The notes: generated by a model from the letters alone, not told the origin. Numbered from the stretch's first letter, positions 23,701 to 35,948 are shown. The stretch: DNA of 64,000 nucleotides from Nymphaea colorata (GCF_008831285.2 NC_045140.1:22008370-22072369), one strand, 5' to 3'. A program made the numbers and translations.

Positions 23701-24995
23701 TGATAGAATCCAAGGGGATCAATCCAGGCGTCCGAATGCGGGTCCCTTAGATGGGGAAAGTTAGGTGCACCGCCATCAAGTATGTCAACTCAACACAAAC
23801 CTAAAAGGCTACCGACTCGTCCTTTTCCAATTTCCACAAATAAAACCTCATCAGGGTTCACAAAATATCGTCTCAACCCAGGATCGATTGAGCGTCTCCC
23901 TCCGTTCAAGATAAATGAGTTGGTGGGCATCGATTTAAGTTTGTTCAATCTCTTGATTTTGTTTTCCTCTTTTAACATCTTCCATCTTCCGTCATAGCCA
24001 TTGATGCAAAAAGCACGGACGTAATACGCCCCCAAATCAAACGCACGAATGCAGTCTTGTCGCCGGAACGGAGAACAGCGTGACCCACCGGAAACCGAAC
24101 CCACCAAACCGAGCCAACTCGGCCATGCATGCAGTTGCACCACCGACCCCTCAAACGTCAACGCCAACGACGTCTACCTTACCCACCATTCACGCCCCGC
24201 TGTCTCCCGGTGATTTCACAAATAAACGCGCAAAAAACAGCAAAGAACACAAGATTGGGCCCTGGGGAGGGAGAGTTTCTTTGGCAAAAGGGGAAGCGCA
24301 CCACCACCGCCATCCCATCATAGAAAAGATAGGAGAGAGGACGCTGCGCGCAACGTCCCCACCACTGGCGCCTACGCCGTACATGCTAAGCGACTACGCG
24401 CCGGTTTTCCTGGACGCCACAACTACCTTCCCCAAAAAGATATTCACAAAATGCCTCGCCGAGTCGTCGGCGTCCAGCTGCTGGCAATCCTCCGGCGACT
24501 TCCATGAATTAACACAATCGAAAGCTCAAAAAAAGATTCCGACGCAAACTTTTTCGACGAGGGATCTCGAGAATTTCAAATATATGGAAAGACGGAGAAA
24601 AGAAAAGGAAACAAAAAAAAAAGGGCCCCGTTGCCAACTGTGTCCCTGGCATTGAAGATAAATGTCCAGGACGTCCCCCACCGTCTGCAACTCCCCAGAA
24701 ATGGGGAGATTTCCCCAAAACGGCCTCCGAAACTTCGAGAGAACCACACGCGCCCCGTTCGGTCTCTTGGGGACGAGACGGTCATTTTCCACGAAAGAAA
24801 GGCGCCGAAGAGGAAAGAAAAGCACAACACCGCAAACCTCTCGCTTCCCATGATTTTGAAGGGCAGAATTGTCATTCGGACGGCACGATACAGCAGTATA
24901 CAGAGGATACAGTTGTCATATCCTGCGAAGCAAAGGGCAAGAGAAGGAAGAGAGAGAACGAATCCGCTCATTGGTCGCGTTCGTGCCCCGACCCC
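20703..24995. other. Intergenic DNA between KH gene and DREB gene, no supported gene
   Basis: The flanking genes converge, so this holds both 3' regions. The first 2.6 kb is AT-rich. A GAGTCGA/CGGACTCGG-like patch lies near 21241-21310, and a 19-bp direct repeat (cactagaag.taggctgga) lies at 22146-22164 and 22184-22202. From about 23.7 kb the DNA becomes more GC-rich toward the DREB gene. Open frames there (for example 24080-24655 plus) are low-complexity Pro/Thr/Ser/Arg strings with no domain. Confidence 0.6.
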
Positions 24996-25493
24996 TCAGC
25001 CGGAGAAGTTCCCCCCTCCCTCCGTGTCCGAGTCTCCCTCGTCGGAATCCATCGGCTCCTCGTTCAAATTCGGCGTCTTGGGCGACGACGACGTTCGCGG
25101 ACGGGATGCGGGTGCCAGAGCAGGAGGCTGAGACGTCAAGGCGGCGGAGGCGGGGGCGGAGGAGGCAGAGAGCTGGGCGAGAGCATCAACGCGCGCCCCG
25201 ACCTCCGTGGCCTTCTTGCGGATGGAGGCTGGGGACATGTCGGGCAGCTCGTCGGCGACGAAGTCCGGGAAATTAAGGCGGGCGGAGGGGCCGCGGAGGT
25301 AAAAGACGGCGGTGTCGTAGGCGCGGGCGGCTGCAACAGGGGTGGAGTAGGAGCCGAGCCAGATCCTGGAGCGCTTGTTGGGCTCCCTGATCTCCGCCAC
25401 CCACTTCCCCCACTTTCTCATCCGGATCCCCCTGTACGGCTTGTCCGCCCGCTGCTTCTTCATCGGCGGGTGCGAGCAGCACTCGGTCCCCAT
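24996..25493 (-). CDS. DREB subfamily A-5 AP2/ERF transcription factor
   Basis: A single-exon gene for 165 aa with one AP2 DNA-binding domain (about residues 19-76) starting [20 protein letters not shown]. Val32 and Glu37 occupy AP2 positions 14 and 19, the pair that marks DREB proteins, which bind the DRE/CRT core. [10 protein letters not shown] just after the domain and [16 protein letters not shown] (90-105) are typical of group A-5 (RAP2.1/DEAR type). These usually repress cold- and drought-responsive genes through a C-terminal DLNxxP EAR motif. Here the matching site reads NLNEEP (142-147), so the aspartate is replaced by asparagine. An acidic tail follows. A TATA box stands about 160 bp upstream of the ATG. 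Nuclear location and repressor role are inferred from the family. Confidence 0.95.
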   Translation of the reverse strand: MGTECCSHPPMKKQRADKPYRGIRMRKWGKWVAEIREPNKRSRIWLGSYSTPVAAARAYDTAVFYLRGPSARLNFPDFVADELPDMSPASIRKKATEVGARVDALAQLSASSAPASAALTSQPPALAPASRPRTSSSPKTPNLNEEPMDSDEGDSDTEGGGNFSG

Positions 25494-25648
25494 AGCGAGA
25501 AAGAGAAAGCTGGGCGTTTCAGGAGATGCGACAACTGCGTATGAACGATAACAGGTGACGCAGATTCCGGCGAACTCGAGACTCCTCTACGTTTCCTGAC
25601 GGTCTTCCCCTCCGGTTACCGCCTCGGGGCAGCACCCCACTCTTGTTC

Positions 25649-25656
25649 TTATATAG
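25649..25656 (-). promoter_or_regulatory. TATA box of the DREB gene
   Basis: The minus strand reads CTATATAA about 160 bp upstream of the start codon. This suits a transcription start near 25620 and a leader of roughly 125 nt. The surroundings are GC-rich, which makes the TATA stand out. Confidence 0.65.
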
Positions 25657-28455
25657 TGACGAGAGGGTGGGGGGGGGGCTTCCACTCCACTGCGCTAAAA
25701 TTGTAGGAGGTGCAACTCACAAATCACCCTTCTGGGGCGACGAAATCACATAGGTGCCACGATCCCTCGTGCGGGGTTGACCACATAACGGACCTGGCTG
25801 GAGGTTGTGGTTTGATGAAGTCCAGCACGGGACTGAAAATCGGATCAAATCGAATCTGTTTTTGAAGAACCGAAATGAACTTTTAATAAATTTTTTAAGC
25901 CACAACCTGTTGTGGAAGTAGTTTGCCTAATTCTAACTTGTTTACATATTTTTTTTTATTTTTTCAAGAGAAAAGCCGATTGGTGAAGAGGTTGAACTCA
26001 TGGACCTTTTCCTTTTTTTTTTTTAATGCGAGCGAGGCCAGGCCTGCTTCACACGGTCCGACGCCTCGAGCCCCACCACCACCGTCACGAGCACCGGCGG
26101 GATGGCAGCCGCCGTTGGGTCTCGCCTAAGGCGAGGCTAATTTGGGAAGGGTGGGGCGGGAAGCGGTTGATGCCGACCTGCCGGATCAGAGGGATGCCAC
26201 GATGGCCAATAAGGACAACCAAGTTGCCGACATGATCAGGCCGCGGCCCCTCTTCGCCCGTGGCCGTAGATGCCGTCCACGTGGCTGACGATCCCCACGT
26301 CAGCACGCCACCGACATTAGGAGGCGCCGGGTACCAGCGGAGCTGTCTTGAACTGGAACGCCCGTTTCCTCTCCCTCGCTCGCGCCATGGTTCCAGTCCC
26401 CACCAGCCCGGCTGGCTGGCTCCAGCATGGTCAAGCCCCCTCTAGTCGTCGCCCGGTCTCATCGTCAACCCCGTTTCTTGCAATGTCTGCGAGCGTCGGC
26501 GCCGGTCAATGGCGAGTGAACGCCAGTCAGCTCATCGACCCAGTCATCTCCAGCCTGGCAGACTAATAGACTGGACACGCCCGGCCCTGACCGAATGGGT
26601 CCACCAATAATGCGCTCTCAACCTAGTTGACTTGGCTTGGTCCCAACTTGGATTGTACAGATGGGTCCTCAAAACTCACTTGGGCCCAATCCATATTGGC
26701 ACTTGTTATAAGCGGGTGGGCCCGACTCCAAACGTTGGACCCTTAAGACATTTGGATCCTATCTTTAAGGGGGTTGGCACAATGGTCGGACAAGGTGTGT
26801 AAGTAGTGGATTTTCATTTTGAAGCACAACGAGGCAGCAGAGACGATAAAAGGAATTGGTGAGCGCTTCGGCTTCTTTTAAATAGTAAAAATCTCCAATC
26901 ACCCAAAACAAATTTGAAATCTATAGCCGGACTGTAGTGAGCAGAGGCCGGCCGGGCCAAGAGTTGACCGGAGTTTCTCCCTTCCCTGATCAGACGGTGA
27001 GTCGAGAATGCTGGGTCGGTGGAAAGCATTTAATATTTTTTCCGTCCATGGAAAAGACGATTCTTCATGCCGGAAATTTGGCGAGATTTGGCTCACGGTA
27101 GGTAAGTACCTTCATAAATTCGTCCCTCCTTGGACCCACTTGATGGAACTTTTTTTTTTTTAATTTAAATAACAAAAACTAACACACTAAATTTGAATTC
27201 CTTGCACTTAAATGGCTGTTTCAGTGTAATTTAGTTGATTAAATGCAAGAAGTAAAAAATAAGTGTTTTTTTTTTTTGTACATGTCAAACGTAAGCTTTA
27301 CTTCATCAAATGCTAATGCATGTGCATGTGTGTTGTTTAACTAATCCAACCAGTGAATTTGAGAGAAGGAAACTACATAATCCTCAAGGGTTCCACTGAT
27401 CCAATAGAAACTCTTACCAACTGGGAACTACGATGCATTTCCAAAAATATGAAGTCAAAGACTATGTCCATGGCAGGCGTGGATCCAATTGCAAGGCATG
27501 ACGTCCATGGATATGAACACCAGCCTCATTTGCCTGATCATACTAAGTGAATTTTCTTTTACATGTTCACGAATTATTTGTTTGGAAAATTCAAATTATA
27601 TATATAAATATATATTAGAAAGAGGAAAAAAAGGCGAATGAATGGTAATTCGCTACCCAAAGTCACCTATGTCACTCATGAAAACTGTTTGATCCATTAG
27701 GATGAATGGTTGAGAAAAAAAATAAAAAGAAAAGGATATGAACTAATAGTAAATATTGAAAATGTCTTTTTTTTTCATTTATTTTTCTCTTAACATTTAT
27801 TACAATGAATCAAACGGCTCTGGATAACCAGATTCAGTATAATTCAATTTTCCTATATATATAGTCCAATCAAATCATTAGTAAACGGAAAATTCACTTT
27901 TACACATGGATAAACATATTGGTCAAAGCTGTTGGAACGTGAATACATTTGATTTAACCTCTAAGGATTGTTGACTTAAAGATCTGTTAAGATATTAACT
28001 TCAAAGTTAGTTAGATTCTAAAAAAAAAAAAAAAAAGTTTTGACTCCTACATTTGTTCGTATGAATTAGTTTCTCAAGATTGTAAGTGCGGTATGGAACC
28101 CAAAGCCGTTCGTTTCATTTATTATATATGCGAAATGAATGCGCATATTTGGCGGAAACAGCGGACGTCCTGTTCCCGTTGCTCCCATAACTATAAAAAC
28201 CGACCTGATGCAACCCGTCGAGTCCCCTCTTCCTTCAATTATTCTTGTCAGCATTTTCTTCTCCCCTTAACCATAATAATGAGATCATCGCAGCATGAGG
28301 ACAAACAGCAGCAGATGCAGAGGCGCCCATTTTCTTACTGCCGTTGAGTTTTCCTATCCACCGTCTGAAAAACACTCAAGAAGCAACTTGTCTTCGAGAC
28401 GCTCCTTTCACTTTCTTGCCTTTTTTTTTTTTTTTATTTTCACGTGAAACCGATA
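25657..28455. other. Intergenic DNA with a GC-rich island
   Basis: No gene is supported. A sharply GC-rich block (about 26030-26570) stands in otherwise AT-rich DNA. On either strand its frames are short and match no family I know. To its right are tracts of T or A, a TA-rich run near 27596-27616, and AT-rich sequence to 28.4 kb. Confidence 0.55.
26030..26570. other. GC-rich block of unknown origin
   Basis: About 540 bp with composition like plant coding exons or a promoter CpG-rich stretch. It has no start-to-stop frame longer than about 73 codons and no recognisable domain. It might be a decayed gene fragment captured by a transposon, or the promoter of an unannotated transcript. Confidence 0.4.
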
Positions 28456-28929
28456 TCAATTTTTAGTGGGCTTTCGATTTTTGAGTACGTCGGAATCTTT
28501 GTCCGTGGGGACGACGGCAAAGCTACGCCGGCTAAAATCAAGAGGAAGTTTTACTACGGCAGCACGGTGATCTATTTGCTCTTGTTTTCGTTTCAGATTT
28601 TTGTAAAGTACGTCGGGTAGCGTGAGATTTGAAATCCCTTCCAATCTGTGATCCTCGCCTTCTTTTTTGTTAATTTGTTCGGAAGGCCGAGTCCTAGACA
28701 CTAAAAGCATTCCATCCATCGATATTATTGAACCATAAAAGCTGGCAAAGGTGAAATCACGCGCTTTCATTGACTTACTAGTAGATAAATTTTCATCCAA
28801 AGCCAGAGAGACTGTAAATGGTGCAATGTTAAATAGTTTGTCGCGACAATTGTACATGTGAAGAACGGCAATCACATGTGAAGAACGGCAATTGTACATG
28901 TGAAGAAACGTGATGGTTTCAATCACCAT
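28456..28929 (-). CDS. Unrecognised open frame, 157 codons, doubtful
   Basis: The frame is open from 28929 to 28456. Its C-terminal two thirds has a protein-like mix (KLPLDFSRRSFAVVPTDKD). Its N-terminus contains two HMYNCR units produced by a local DNA repeat (28854-28915), which looks artificial. I see no domain, signal peptide or membrane segment and no clear promoter. It may be a chance frame or a fragment of a dead gene. Confidence 0.15.
   Translation of the reverse strand: MVIETITFLHMYNCRSSHVIAVLHMYNCRDKLFNIAPFTVSLALDENLSTSKSMKARDFTFASFYGSIISMDGMLLVSRTRPSEQINKKEGEDHRLEGISNLTLPDVLYKNLKRKQEQIDHRAAVVKLPLDFSRRSFAVVPTDKDSDVLKNRKPTKN
28854..28915. repeat. Short tandem repeat, unit about 20 bp, nearly three copies
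   Basis: The core acatgtgaagaacggcaa occurs twice in a row, followed by a partial third copy (acatgtgaagaa). Confidence 0.75.
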
Positions 28930-29352
28930 AACAACGTGATAATGAATTTTGTGTTCTGTGTTTGTTATGGTTCTGATGGGCTGGTGAGTTCAGTCATTTA
29001 ATTTATTTGATTTGTATGGATACTATTCATTCAAAGTGTGAGTGATGCCATACTCTAATGAACACGTATACCAAAAACACACCACGGATCCAAATCTGAA
29101 TTTAAAAAAAAAAAAAACATGCCTGGCCCATATCTGATCCAACTATACTATACGCCATACCATGTGGGTGGCTCGCGTGGCCGGACAAGTTGAGCGGGTC
29201 GCCCCCACCTAGAGGTAGGGAGAATGAAACATGAAAACCTTTTCCATTCTGTTCCAAGTGAACGTCCTCCGTCTTTCGCTCGCGATTTTGGTGCATGACA
29301 CGAGAAAGGGAAGCAGCATATAATACTGTAGAAAAGACGCCCATTGAAAACT

Positions 29353-29383
29353 GAAAGAGAAAGGGAAAGGGAAAGGGAAAGGA
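29353..29383. repeat. (GAAAGG)n purine hexamer repeat
   Basis: About five imperfect units of a G/A-only hexamer. On the minus strand it encodes the FPFPFPFSFSF string that inflates a chance open frame. Confidence 0.85.
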
Positions 29384-31078
29384 ATGGCATCGCCACCATG
29401 AAAAGGGCGGGAAGCAGGTGGGGGGTGGGGGGTGTCACTGGTGGGGAGAGCAAGTGGTGGGGATGTCTTCTCCGCTTTGTCCTCTTCCAGTCTCGTGAAC
29501 CAGCAAGTACAGCCCCCACCATTTGAGAAAGAAGAAAGGGAACTCGATGGACGGTGATGCATGATGGGGAGGGCGACGGGTAGCGGCTCTGCGTGGGGGA
29601 TTTGGATAAGGGGCAGTGGCGGAGTTGGGCGAGCGAGTGAATGGTCGGCCACCGACATGGAAATCCACAGAGACACCACCCGTGGCCATGGGACCACCTT
29701 CGGCTTCGCTTTTATCAAATGTCCAGAAAGGAAAAGGCAAAGTTCAGAGGAAGAAAGAGAGGAATTGGGAGCATGTGGGGGCGGATGTGACCGTGCAATG
29801 GCGGGGAGGATTGTTTTTTTTTTTTTCTCTCTTTTTTGCCTAAATGTTTGTGCGGTCGTCTTGGCGTTAGCTTTTTCAACTGTGGGTTGTGTTTGGCTTG
29901 CGCTACTCGAATTCATAGCAGGAGAGCGAACGAGATTCTTATGTTTCTCAATCATAGGTTCATGTTCTCAGGCTCCTGTTTGGACGAGTTTGAGAAAATC
30001 CCCCTTTCAGAATCCTCACCCTTCCCTCATCTCTCTATCCCAGATTCCTATCTGGACAGGTGGTGGTGATTTTGAAATCGCACTCTTGAAAAAGAATGAT
30101 CAGTTTCCCAGCTCACTTGATCAGCAACTGTTTTCGAATTCATTCACTGCTGGCTGTTTCTCTCACCATTTTCTACTACCACTCCCTGTAACTCACACAC
30201 TAGAACCTAAAAGACTGTGTCAAGAGATCCTTGGATGAAGAATTCGAGACACTGTCCTATAAACCAATTCAAACAATCAATGTGTATTCGTAAAAACTCT
30301 ACTCTATAACACAACATTTCATGAACTTACCATAATTCTTGAAGCAATTCATAAAATTTTGCTATTGGCAAAGTACCACTAAAGGTCTTGGAGAGGTGCA
30401 TGAATCTATTGATCATTGTACTTGCACAAGCATGTGCACTATTTCGGCAAGCATGATTGCGTCCAATCATATACGTAAATGCAGAGATATCGTACTGGCT
30501 CTACTGTAAGTGCCGGCTGCAACAACGAATGAGACCCGTTCATCGAGCTGATCGACAAATATCTTCTCATTAGGGTGCTGACAACTTAGCAAAAACAGAT
30601 GTATAATGCAACCAAATTGCAAAGCAACACAGGAAGTGCCTACCAATATTTGCTCAAACTACAGAGAATATAAGGGTAGTGATCAGGATGCAGGAATATT
30701 TTCCCATCAGAATATATAAAGGATTTTCCAACATGACCTCAAGCATTTCTGCCGCCGTGTTCATTCACACTGCGGCAAGTTGAAGGGATGATGGTCGGGT
30801 AGGGCCGGATGAGAAGTGACCAGTTGGAGATGGGGATCCATTTTGTTGGCGGCTTCATCCTGTCTTATCGACGCACATGTGCTGTCCCTCGGTGGCTCAC
30901 GAGTTACAACTCTGGACAGACCAACTCTCGGTATGGCCGTCGAGCCCAGCAGAGGTGAGGTGGGTCCGAGCTGTGCTGGAAAAAGGATTAGGCCGCCACA
31001 AAGGCATGCAGTCAGGATCCTCCCATCCTGCCTTCTATTGATGAATATGGTCCCCCAAAGATAAGGGTTAGGATGTGC

Positions 31079-31095
31079 ATATATATATATATATA
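31079..31095. repeat. (AT)n microsatellite
   Basis: An uninterrupted AT run of about 17 bp followed by a short ACAC tract. Confidence 0.9.
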
Positions 31096-32813
31096 CACAC
31101 ATGGACCGTCCTTTTCACCACTTTGAACATAATCAGCCATTGGGGAAGAACTTTCTGGAGAAAAGACTCGGACACGGATCGAATCTAGGTGTTTACTTAG
31201 TTTAGTTCATGGTTGTTGGTTTGATTTCACATTTGGGTGATGAACAAAACATATAGCATCTGAATCATTGTGGATGTTTGACTTGAGCTTAAAGTCCTTT
31301 TCAAGAAGCCAAGTTAGTAAGCAACTCATTTTCTCTTTCTCAAATAAAAGCGAAAGTACCCTTGAGGTGAGATGTGTGGCAATATGCCGCAAGTTTACCC
31401 TCTCTCCCCAATTAGTGCGTTGATTCCTATCAAATTGATGCTTGAAGTTGTGGTTATCATGGCTTTGAGCTTCCATTATTAAAGCAAGTTGCAGATGCAT
31501 GATTTACATACATGTACCACTTTTAATGGCTATAACAAAGAATACCACACAGTAAACCAATGTTTGGCCTTGCAAAATCTTAACATTCGAAGGCCTTTTT
31601 TTATGATTATATGAAATTTATTGAGTGAATTGCACGTATGATCTACAAGTTTCACAGCATATGTTTTCCAATCCTGATGACTTCCTATTTATGGATCAAA
31701 ACAACAGTTAAGAAGATTATTCATCAATTTTTTTTTACCATAATTATGTATTCATATTGTTATTAAAGTATGCACGTATGTCTGAACTATCCATCTAGCA
31801 AACGCACCACACTTAGTTGCAACATCCTGTTTAAACCAAGAGAAAAGGAACCTGATGGACGAACGGACAAAGCGTTGTTTTGATCTGGTACTTCGACGTC
31901 TTGGACAAGGTGTTCAAACAGTACCTCAGTGGGCTATCATCTGTCACTGTATATTACCACAAGATTAAGCGATATTCTCATGCCTTTCTCCACCCCTTCT
32001 CCTGAGATCTCATTAGTTGTTGTGGTTCAAATTGGCTCACAAAATTTGTCCTGCTTAGCTCCGGTCACGTATGAATATTGTTTTAAAATGAGACGATTCT
32101 TTGAATGGCATTTTCTTTTGTGGAAAATCATTGTTCACTTACAGCCTTTAAATGCCAACAAATCTACGAATACAGGTCGAATTTTGGTCATTCAAGAAGC
32201 GTTTTCTAATAACAGGTGCTACAGATTATTATAAACAGAAAGTGCAGAGGACTATGAGGCACGCGTAAAACGGCTACAATGCGAATCCTCCTTTTCTAAA
32301 GATTTCCTGCTTTTTGTAGATTCCGCCTATTCTAGCGAAAGTTAATTTGCCTCTGAGGAGAAAAATTGACAAAATGGAGTGTTGACAAAGCAAAGAATCA
32401 GAAGCTTTTCACTGTCATCTTCTTGCTATTTTCTCTTCAATCATTAACATTTTTTGCATATCACGCAACCTTCCTGCTATTTTCTCATGAAACAACTTTG
32501 TCCTCCAAAGCTTCACCAGTTTTTTACCATCTGCGCAGTTTCGACAAGCATGCACTTATACGATGGAGGAAGAGAAGACTTTGCAAGATGATCTGTTACA
32601 AGCAGTTCGATCACGGAAGAATTATTTTCCAACAACGGAAACAATAAGTCAAAGAAAAGAGTTGGTCTGTTGATCGTTTGCTTCGGAAGCCTTTTCCCGA
32701 TAAGAAGATTTTTACATGAAATTGAATCTCGAGAAACCTACGACCATTTTCTAAACTGATTTAGACAAAACGAGAATATAATGATATTCGTGATTTCGAA
32801 AGCTGGTGGAGAT

Positions 32814-33035
32814 TTAGATCCCTCTTATAAGAATTTGGCTTGACCGACTATCTAATGATCTGCTTAGCATTGAGAAGGAAGGAGGCTCGCTTTCCTTGTC
32901 TCCATGATCCAATAACCATATAAAGCCAGGAAGTAGGCTGATCAAGGTATAGAGCATGGTTAATGAGCTAGCCAGGGGCCAGACTAAGCCAGTGATCCTG
33001 CCAAAGCCCAAGCTAGCACAGGCAGAAAATTTCAT
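32814..33035 (-). CDS. Small unrecognised open frame with one hydrophobic segment, doubtful
   Basis: A 73-codon frame with a plausible membrane-spanning stretch around residues 11-42 (ITGLVWPLASSLTMLYTLIS) followed by a charged, serine-rich tail. No family is recognised, and the length is within chance expectation. It lies just left of the MITE at 33114-33262. Confidence 0.15.
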   Translation of the reverse strand: MKFSACASLGFGRITGLVWPLASSLTMLYTLISLLPGFIWLLDHGDKESEPPSFSMLSRSLDSRSSQILIRGI

Positions 33036-33113
33036 GATACAATCAGTTTTGTCGCCAGAAATCTAGACCAAGATGGCACGGTAACTCGGGGCGGGAGGTG
33101 GGCAGGTGCTTAA

Positions 33114-33262
33114 GGGGCCGTTTGGTATTAGTAATACATTGTTACTATCTTAATTGCTTCAAAAAATAAGAAACACTTTCTCAAGTGTCGCATGAATCTG
33201 ACCAATTTTTTGGGTCAGATGCATGAGACAATAACATACTGTTGCGGTTCCCAAACAACTCC
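33114..33262. mobile_element. Tourist-like MITE (PIF/Harbinger type), 149 bp
   Basis: The element starts ggggccgtttggta and ends tcccaaacaactcc. The ends form an imperfect inverted repeat (9 of 12 outer bases match). A TAA triplet flanks it on both sides (33111-33113 and 33263-33265). TAA/TTA target duplications and GGGnCnGTTTGG ends are hallmarks of Tourist-like MITEs, which are moved by PIF/Harbinger transposases. It has no coding capacity. Confidence 0.55.
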
Positions 33263-35013
33263 TAAAAGCCACATGTAAGTCCAGTTCATTGGTGAGCAAA
33301 TGTATCAATTTCCAAGACATACGTATCCAGCTAGCATTAAATATTTCGTGAAGGCACCATTGCAGATGTTCGCACCATGTACACAGAGGATTAAATTAAC
33401 CTGCCGGTCCAAAACCAGATGGGTTCGGATCTTTGCCAGAAAATCTGTCACCAGATGTATCGTTGTCGGTTTGGGTTGGCAACTGATTTTACCTATTGCC
33501 TTATTTCCATCCGGAGCAGAACGTGGAATCGTGGACCTAGATGGAGTCCTTTTTGTGCTTGCTTGGTTTGCCCAATTCCCTTGGGGGGGCGTTTGGTACA
33601 CCCAGAATCATGGAATTTTAGAATCAAAATGTTTTATTTTTTGATAAATTGAAATTTATTAAACAAATGACGTCTTTTCTTTCTGAAATTGAGAAACTAA
33701 AACCTGAAATTTTGATTCAGTTCTAGTTTGAGGAGGAATTATGGTTATGGAATTCCCATTCTTGAATTTTGTGGAGTATTTCGAGTCGGAGTCACCCAGC
33801 ACGGAGATCATTAAGCATGACTTGTGAAGATCATGGTCAGATTCTCTGATTAAGTTAAGCTTGTGATTATTAGTTTTCTTCTTTCATCTGTTTTGATAGT
33901 GGAGAATTTGGCGCAAGAATGCCAGGTCTCGTAATTGGGTGCTTGGTAGGCCCAGGTCTATGTTTCGCTACACTTGAAGCTCTTAGATTTACTTGAGCAG
34001 AACAAGTTTCAGGACCCTTCTAAGTTTTCAGGATCATGTGTTGGATGCAAGTGGACTGACTGCCTATATCAGAAGTTGGTTTCATGGCCAAGTTGAAAAG
34101 ATCATGTAAATCACGACACCATATTATATGTTGTCCTACTTCCTAAGAGATCGACCAAAGATCTTATAATCATTAATATGATCCTACAACATCAAACATA
34201 AACTACTTATATATGTATCTAGTTGCTCAAAACAAAGGCTCTATTTTTCATTGGGATGTTGAGGGGGCCCCATCCTTTTGGATGTAGTATAGATTTTGAA
34301 TGAAGTAAACACGATGATCCAAGTTTGTGCTTTGTTTAGATCTTATCTAGATCTCCTTCAACTGAAAATTGCTCTGCACTGAATGTAATGATTTTGCGTT
34401 GTTAGGTTCCAAAATTTCATGAAACACAGTGGATCTATCTCTGCAAGTGTGTGTAGAAACTAATTGCATGCATTTTGCAACCAAAATCTAATTTGATTTG
34501 GGTCGATTTGATGATTTATTTCGAAACCCACATGGGCAATTTTGTTCCCCATCTTAATCTAAATCGAGTACAATGCAAAATCTTAGAAGATCCACCTGAT
34601 GGTATTTAAATTAAGATATACATATTTTACTGGAGTATGCGTGTGCACTATCTAGGTAGTCCAGACTCAATAGGGTAGGCTTTATTCATTTAGATACAAA
34701 TTAAACCAGACTGCCTGAATCAAATTTGATCAGACGGAATCTAATAATTAACCTGCATTTTCATCCAGTGCAATCTTGCCTGCATTGGCTTGCCATAGAT
34801 TAATCTGGGCCCATTCCAATAATGTTAAATTTGTTTCACAAAAGCAACCTAAAACTTCTTTTCACGAGATCTGCTGTGAATTTGATTGGTCATTTAGCAC
34901 CGGAAATAAAGTGTTTTGTTGATAAGTATGCCATTAATTAACCGCGAAAAAAATATACTTCATTGCGAATAATTAACATATTTTATTGCTGGTAAAAAGG
35001 AAGTCTATCCTCT

Positions 35014-35070
35014 TGGCTAAGAGCCTACCATACCATCTTTGTGTGCTTGAAAGGTCAAGAGTTCAATACC
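35014..35070 (+). mobile_element. Possible tRNA-derived SINE fragment (Pol III A and B boxes)
   Basis: TGGCTAAGAGC at 35014 resembles a Pol III A box, and AGTTCAATACC near 35060 resembles a B box (consensus GGTTCGANNCC). The spacing is about 46 bp, close to that in plant SINEs. I see no tRNA cloverleaf, so it is not a tRNA gene. The right boundary and any poly(A/T) tail are unclear. Confidence 0.25.
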
Positions 35071-35948
35071 CAGGGCGTAGTGCTAAACTGGCATAATCTT
35101 TAACTTCAAACTTGTCTGTTGAAAGGATGTGAATAGTTGAACTCTGTCGACCTGTGTCTACGCCACAAAACCTAACTGCGACCATTCGAAGTAATTAACA
35201 TTTTTTCTAGTAGTTTGTTCATCAAAGAGTAGAACAATTGAACAGGTGTTAGGGAAGTCCCCGATTCCGGTCGCCGAGAAGTTGGTATGGTTTGCATCGA
35301 GAAAGTCGATGCACGTTACTGTCAAGTGGACCAAAATCCAGCACCATTTCAAAAGGAAAACACTATTTCATGACAGTAACGTTTTTATTACTTCTAATAC
35401 ACGCTTTCGAATTGGCTGACCAGAAAACTTTGTGTTGTTTCCTTGAGAGGAACTCTCTTGGCACCAAGTTCCAAAGATTGATAGCTTAAGCACTCAATAA
35501 GAGCAGACCGTGGACTTGCTTTGTCTTCATTGAAGAACAGGGGACGTCCTAACCAACTCATAGAATGCTAAAGAAGACCAAGCACTGCCACTATTAATTA
35601 CAGACCTTCCGTGGGCTGTACTACTTAAATTCATCCTTTGAAGAGCAGAGTTCTCACTACCTGCAACTGGCCGGGTGAAAATAAATTTCTTCAAAAGTTG
35701 GCCGGTGAGTCTCATCGTGTATTTAAGAGAGTGCAGAATGACTTGCATCCCATGGCTGGCGGATGCTGACCTTGAAGAAAAACTGGCTCTTCCAACCGTT
35801 CCTTTTCAGGGGACGGAACTGGCTGTTGACGTTTCGACCTCTGCCTGTTTTCCAAACTCCATATGGCGGATGTCTACATCACGGTCATTTGCTACAATCT
35901 CGAGCAAATGACCAAATATAAAAAAGGCAACTCTCGAGCAACAGGGCC

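Larger units (their letters stand above)
28930..33110. other. Intergenic DNA, no supported gene
   Basis: It holds a purine-rich, moderately GC-rich stretch (29340-29830) with a GAAAGG run, then AT-rich DNA. The long minus frame over 29209-29955 is built of Pro/Ser/Phe low-complexity strings from the purine run and is not convincing. A minus-strand frame with hydrophobic sequence lies at 32814-33035 and is listed separately. An (AT)n run lies at 31079-31095. Confidence 0.55.

Noticed and set aside
24080-25131. Long plus-strand frames beside the DREB gene
   Set aside because: Low-complexity Pro/Ser/Arg/Lys strings in GC-rich 3' DNA; no domain, and one overlaps the DREB coding region antisense.
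29209-29955. 248-codon minus-strand open frame
   Set aside because: It is driven by a purine-rich repeat and Pro/Ser strings; no domain and no conserved-looking text.
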